Assembly: GCF_013839525.1 (NCBI RefSeq)
Contig: NZ_JACDIS010000009.1
Span: 62,001 to 126,000 of the forward strand
DNA: 64,000 bases
Reading direction: 5' to 3'
Origin: Chthonobacter rhizosphaerae
GTDB lineage: Bacteria; Pseudomonadota; Alphaproteobacteria; Rhizobiales; Pleomorphomonadaceae
Shown piece by piece: positions 60,358-64,000 of the stretch. The position numbers and the translations under genes are program-made. The notes below the pieces were generated by a model that made no database searches, had not been told where the DNA came from, and saw only the letters and a list, made by a program, of their open reading frames with translations. How positions within the stretch are numbered: position 1 is the stretch's first letter; each line of letters begins with the position of its first letter.

Positions 60358-61248
60358 ATGAGCCAGGTTCAGTATCTCACCACGGCCGAGGCGGCCGACT
60401 ACCTGCGGCTGAAGGAGCGCAAGCTCTACGAACTGGTCGCCGAGGGCGCGATCCCGTGCACCAAGGTGACCGGCAAGTGGCTGTTCCCCCGGGCGGCGCT
60501 CGACAGCTGGCTCGCGGCCGGCATGCTGACGCCGCCGGGCTTCACCGCCGCCGTGCCGCCGCCGATCGTCGGCGGCAGCCACGACCTGCTGCTGGAGTGG
60601 CTCGTGCGGGAAAGCGGCTGCGGGCTGGCCCTCCTGGCGGAGGGAAGCGCCCGCGGCCTGGAACGGCTCGCCGCCGGCGAGGTGCAGATCGCGGCCGTCC
60701 ATTTCCACGACGCGGACGAGAGGGTGGAGCCGAACGTCGCCCGGGTGCTGGCCGAATCCGCCCTTGGCGACGCGGTGGTGATCGGCTTCGCTCGCCGGGA
60801 GCAGGGGCTGGTCGTGCCGCCCGGCAACCCGGCCGGGATCGCCTCCGTGCCGGACGCGGTCGCCAAGGGCCTCCGGTTCGCCGTCCGCCAGAAGGGCGCG
60901 GGCGCTCAACTGCTCCTGGAGGCGCTGGTGGCCCGCGGCGGCCTGGATGCCGCGCAGGTGGCGATCGCGGGGGCGCCCGCGCCCACCGGCTCGGAGCTGG
61001 CGCTCGCCGTCCGGACCGGCCGGGCCGACTGCGGCGTCGCCCCGCGCGGCGTGGCGGACAGCTTCGGGCTCCACTTCCTGCCGCTCGTCTGGGAGCGTTT
61101 CGACCTGGTGGTCCGGCGCCGCACCTTCTTCGAGCCGGGCGCCCAGGCGCTCTTCGCCCGCATGCGCGACCCGTCCTTCGCGGCGCGCGCCGCCGACCTC
61201 GGCGGCTACGACGTCGCCGAGGCGGGCCGGGTCCTGCTCAATCGCTGA
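60358..61248 (+). CDS. HTH regulator fused to a periplasmic-binding-protein-like sensor
   Basis: 296 residues. N-terminal excisionase/MerR-type helix-turn-helix (YLTTAEAADYLRLKERKLYE and AIPCTKVTGKWLFPRAAL, about 5-50), then a PBP-like domain (about 75-290, with QKGAGAQLLLEALV and DCGVAPRGVADSFGLHF). Related to the C-terminal part of the MoeA-PBP protein encoded just opposite. Probably senses molybdate/tungstate or a cofactor precursor and controls Moco genes; this is inference. Its 3' end overlaps the moeA gene end by 11 bp. Not a phage excisionase despite the HTH. Confidence 0.8.
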   Translation: MSQVQYLTTAEAADYLRLKERKLYELVAEGAIPCTKVTGKWLFPRAALDSWLAAGMLTPPGFTAAVPPPIVGGSHDLLLEWLVRESGCGLALLAEGSARGLERLAAGEVQIAAVHFHDADERVEPNVARVLAESALGDAVVIGFARREQGLVVPPGNPAGIASVPDAVAKGLRFAVRQKGAGAQLLLEALVARGGLDAAQVAIAGAPAPTGSELALAVRTGRADCGVAPRGVADSFGLHFLPLVWERFDLVVRRRTFFEPGAQALFARMRDPSFAARAADLGGYDVAEAGRVLLNR

Positions 61249-63193
61249 CGGCGCGCCGGAAGCCCAGCCCGTCGAGCGCCTCCCGGACGGCCGGCGAATC
61301 GAGCGCCGCCCGGAACGCCGCCAGGGCGGGGCGGGCGAGGTCGGCGGTGCGGACAGCGAAATCGTAGTGCTCCGGCTGCAGCGGCAGGAAGCCGAGGCCG
61401 TAGTCGCGGGCGACCGGCTCGATGGCGACGCCCCAGTCGGCGCGCCCCTGCGCGACCGCCGCTCCGACCGCATTGTGCGACTTCGGCTGGTTCCAGTAGC
61501 CCGCCGGGCGGACGCCCTTGAGAAGGCCGTCCACCAGCAGCCGCGTGCCCGAGCCCGCGTTGCGGTTGACCATCAGGAGGTCCGGGTCGGCGATGGCGGC
61601 GGCCAGCGCCTCCTCGGCGGGCCGGTTCTGGAACCGGACGTCGCCGGCCCTGAACACGATGCCCTGCAGGCGCCGCCAGCCGGGCACGAGGGTCATGTCC
61701 GGATCGAGATGGTCGAGGTTGTATCGGCCGGTCTGCGGGTGGAGGAGATGGATGGGAGCGAGGTCGCACTCGCCGCGCTTCAGGGCGGCGAGACCGCCGA
61801 GGCTGCCCACCGGGACCACCCTGGACGAGAGCCCGGCGTCGGAGAGGACGCCGGTCACCGCGTCGAGGGCCACGCAGTGGCTGCCCACGATGGCGAGGTC
61901 CGGGGCCTGGGCGGACCCGGAAAGAAGCGTGACGTCCACGGCCGCGCCGGCGGGCGCATGGTCGGCGAGCGCGTCGATGGCGAAGAAGCCGTCCGCCCGC
62001 CCGAACGCGGTGACCGCGCCCGATCCCTTGCCGAGCGGATAGGCCAGCCGCTCGCCGCCACGGTCGATCAGCGACACCATCACGAACTCGGTCCGGCCAA
62101 GCTCCGACGGCACCCGCGCGGGCAGGGTGGCCCGGACGGTCGTCTCCGGCCGCTCCGGCAAGCCGGCCATCAGCCTCAGGACCGGCGCCACGATGTCGTG
62201 GAAGGTGAACATGGCCGAGGTCGGAAAGCCCGGCAGCACCACGACCGGCTTGCCCCCGGACACCGCCAGGAGAAGCGGCTTGCCGGGCTTCAGCGCCACC
62301 CCGTGCACCACGACGCCGGGCGCGCCGAGGTCGGCCACCAGCCGGTAGGTGAGGTCCCCCGCGCCCTTGGACGTGCCGCCGGACAGGATGACCGCGTCCG
62401 CCCGCGCGAACGCGTCGCCGATGGCGGCCTTGAGCGCGCCCTCGTCGTCCGGCACCGCGCCGAGGAGAAGCGCCTCGCAGCCGTTCTCGCGCACGGCGGC
62501 GGCCACCATGGGGCCGTTGGCGTCATGGACGGCCGCCGGGCGGAGCGGCGCGCCCGGCGCGACCAGTTCGTCGCCGGTGGAGAGCACCGCGACCACCGGC
62601 CGGCGCACCACCGCAACCGCGCCGAGCCCGCAGGTGGCCAGCATCCCGATCTCCCGCGCGCCCACGATCGCGCCCCGGCGGAGAAGGGTTTCGCCACGGG
62701 CGATGTCGCTGCCCGCGAAGGAGACGTTCTGCCCCGGCAGCACCGGCCGGCCGATCCGGATGCACGCCGCGTCGGCCGGGTCGGGCTCCGTGTGCTCGAT
62801 CATCACCACCGCGTCCGCCCCGCGCGGCAGCGGTCCGCCCGTCGCGAGGGTCGACGCCATGCCCGGCCCCACGGGCGTCACGGGCGCGACGCCGCAGGCG
62901 ATGGTCTCGCCGGTCAGGCGCAGCGTCACCGGCGCCGCCTCGCTGGCGGTGGCCACGTCGGCGGCGCGGACCGCGAACCCGTCCACCACGGACCGGTCGA
63001 ACGGCGGCGCGTCCACCGGGGCGGTGATGTCCGCCGAAAGGACGCGGCCGAGGCTCGCGCCGAGGTCCACGGTCTCGGCGCCGAGCGGCCCGGGCCGCAG
63101 GGCGGCCCGGAATCGGGCGGCCGCCTCGTCCCGCGAGACGACGGAAAGAAACTGCTCCTGCTTCAGGCCGGTCGGTCCGGTCAGCTCTGTCAC
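61238..63193 (-). CDS. moeA: Molybdopterin molybdenumtransferase fused to a PBP-like domain
   Basis: 651 residues. MoeA part (about 15-415): DAPPFDRSVVDGFAVRAAD, ATGGPLPRGADAVVMIEHTE, PGQNVSFAGSDIARGET, VLSTGDELVAPG, HDANGPMV, SGGTSKGAGDLTYRLV and LPGFPTSAMFTFHD, covering the catalytic sites for inserting molybdate into molybdopterin. A PBP-like domain follows (about 430-640, RNAGSGTRLLVDGLLKGV). GTG 63193 overlaps the upstream stop (GTGA at 63190-63193). Works with the upstream MoeA-like protein in making or tailoring cofactor for molybdoenzymes such as the one at 47.8 kb. Confidence 0.9.
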   Translation of the reverse strand: MTELTGPTGLKQEQFLSVVSRDEAAARFRAALRPGPLGAETVDLGASLGRVLSADITAPVDAPPFDRSVVDGFAVRAADVATASEAAPVTLRLTGETIACGVAPVTPVGPGMASTLATGGPLPRGADAVVMIEHTEPDPADAACIRIGRPVLPGQNVSFAGSDIARGETLLRRGAIVGAREIGMLATCGLGAVAVVRRPVVAVLSTGDELVAPGAPLRPAAVHDANGPMVAAAVRENGCEALLLGAVPDDEGALKAAIGDAFARADAVILSGGTSKGAGDLTYRLVADLGAPGVVVHGVALKPGKPLLLAVSGGKPVVVLPGFPTSAMFTFHDIVAPVLRLMAGLPERPETTVRATLPARVPSELGRTEFVMVSLIDRGGERLAYPLGKGSGAVTAFGRADGFFAIDALADHAPAGAAVDVTLLSGSAQAPDLAIVGSHCVALDAVTGVLSDAGLSSRVVPVGSLGGLAALKRGECDLAPIHLLHPQTGRYNLDHLDPDMTLVPGWRRLQGIVFRAGDVRFQNRPAEEALAAAIADPDLLMVNRNAGSGTRLLVDGLLKGVRPAGYWNQPKSHNAVGAAVAQGRADWGVAIEPVARDYGLGFLPLQPEHYDFAVRTADLARPALAAFRAALDSPAVREALDGLGFRRAVSD

Positions 63194-64000
63194 CAGTCGT
63201 CACCCATCAGGCTCGTCGCCGCCACGATGCTCCCGTCGGGGAGGCCTTCGCTTTCGGGCGGCAGGATCAGGAAGGACTCCGCCGCGAGCACGGCGGCGAG
63301 CGTCCAGTCTCCGGTCGCGATCGGCTTCAGCCGGTCGTGTTCGCGCCGGAGGAGGACAATCTCGGTCATTCCGACCGCCGACGCCACCCGGCCGGCGAGC
63401 GGCGCGGGCTCGCCCACATGACCCGACAACACGCCCCCATCGAGAATCGCCATCCGGATCGCCGCCATCGCGTCGAAACGGGCGGGCGTGACGACGATCG
63501 GGCGGTCGTCCTTTACGACCACCGCCGTGTCGGCGCCCGGCCGGAGGGCGAGGCGGGACGCCACCAGCGAAGCGCCCGACGCGACGAGCGCCGTTGTGTC
63601 GCGCTCCGGGTCGGCGCTGACGAGGATGTCGCAATTCGTGTTCGAGAACAGCACCTTGGCGGCATCCAGCACGGGCGCGGGCGGCGGCGCGACGGTCGAC
63701 GCCTGCACGCGGGGGGAGGGGGCGGCGGGGGAAACCGGTGCGAGACTCGCCGCTACGAGCGCCGCATGCCGCAGCCGCGTGACCGGCGCGCCGGCCGGCA
63801 GCAGCGTCTGCCCGGCGCGCGCGTCCCCGCCGCGACGGCGGACGGCTTCGAACGGCCCGACCCACGACACCGCCGACACGATATCAAACACGATCTCGAC
63901 CGCCTCGCGCGGCGCCACCGCGTCGCGCCCCTCCGGCAAGGCGTCGCCGATCGCCACCGGAACCGGCGGCGGGTCGAGCGGCAGGGGGCTCTCCGGGGAC
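63190..64000 (-). CDS. MoeA-like molybdopterin-binding protein, 5' part outside the window
   Basis: About 269 codons visible, open to the right edge, so the N-terminus is missing. The frame starts SPESPLPLDPPPVPVAIGDA, reminiscent of MoeA domain linkers, and carries a molybdopterin-binding-type region: LFSNTNCDILVSADPERDTT, VVVKDDRPIVVTPARFDAMA, GMTEIVLLRREHDRLKPIAT and AESFLILPPESEGLPDGSIV. The MoeA catalytic SGGTSKG-type loop is not seen, so it may be a partner or degenerate paralogue. Stop overlaps the moeA start, indicating one operon. Confidence 0.75.
   Translation of the reverse strand, partial: SPESPLPLDPPPVPVAIGDALPEGRDAVAPREAVEIVFDIVSAVSWVGPFEAVRRRGGDARAGQTLLPAGAPVTRLRHAALVAASLAPVSPAAPSPRVQASTVAPPPAPVLDAAKVLFSNTNCDILVSADPERDTTALVASGASLVASRLALRPGADTAVVVKDDRPIVVTPARFDAMAAIRMAILDGGVLSGHVGEPAPLAGRVASAVGMTEIVLLRREHDRLKPIATGDWTLAAVLAAESFLILPPESEGLPDGSIVAATSLMGDDW

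Noticed and set aside
60358-60520. Phage excisionase
   Set aside because: The excisionase-like HTH is fused to a PBP-like domain and lies opposite moeA; no integrase or phage gene is nearby.

Overview
The window is a single stretch of very GC-rich (roughly 70 percent) chromosomal DNA, densely packed with genes on both strands. The protein families (TAXI-type TRAP transport, a serine-cycle gene set, GcdR/GcdH, TadG-like protein, OxyR with a divergent catalase, DUF2293, MoeA-PBP fusion) and the palindromic intergenic repeats point to an alphaproteobacterium, most likely order Hyphomicrobiales, perhaps a facultative methylotroph. I see no rRNA, tRNA, CRISPR array, integrase or transposase.

Layout. 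0-3.8 kb: TAXI-TRAP permease and binding protein, divergent from a DgcN-type (DUF1611) gene. 4-16 kb: a mixed set with a GNAT acetyltransferase, a glycine-zipper lipoprotein, a repetitive secreted protein, a small gene behind a perfect FNR/FixK box, a BCCT transporter, a FUSC protein divergent from a CPA1 antiporter, an MBL hydrolase, two very small basic proteins and a GMC oxidoreductase. 16.5-18.2 kb: a CorA/ZntB-like transporter and a proline-rich lipoprotein.

18.4-24.3 kb, minus strand: a serine-cycle cluster, transcribed sgaA - mcl - mtkA - mtkB - hprA, ending in a clear intrinsic terminator. Together these enzymes aminate glyoxylate at the expense of serine, reduce hydroxypyruvate to glycerate, activate malate to malyl-CoA and cleave it to glyoxylate and acetyl-CoA. 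Palindromic repeats sit between several of the genes.

24.9-36.2 kb: a lipoprotein with a GH39-like glycosidase domain and an AT-rich core; then a LysR regulator divergent from a run of catabolic genes: aminoadipate-semialdehyde dehydrogenase, glutaryl-CoA dehydrogenase, a CaiB-type CoA-transferase, a ThDP enzyme and an FAD oxidoreductase. This looks like a lysine/2-aminoadipate to glutaryl-CoA route. It is interrupted by four tandem copies of a 190-bp palindromic repeat followed at once by a DUF559 endonuclease-like gene.

36.4-51 kb: PBP1C, an orphan TadG-like vWA protein, GST and SGNH genes, katA/oxyR, ndk with a strong terminator, a DUF2243 membrane protein, a chemotaxis receptor, a molybdopterin oxidoreductase, a small protein and an alpha/beta hydrolase. 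51-64 kb: a DUF1186/UPF0149/SEC-C protein, a MacA-MacB type efflux operon, an M19 dipeptidase, an aldo/keto reductase with a DUF2293 gene, a low-GC island with a 53-residue cysteine-rich protein, a DJ-1/PfpI protein, and a molybdenum-cofactor locus (an HTH-PBP regulator converging on MoeA-PBP and a second MoeA-like gene) running off the right edge.

At least four families of dispersed or tandem palindromic repeats lie in the intergenic DNA. The most interesting candidate system is the tandem repeat array directly abutting the DUF559 gene inside the glutarate operon; the next is the possible ThDP-dependent branch of that operon.
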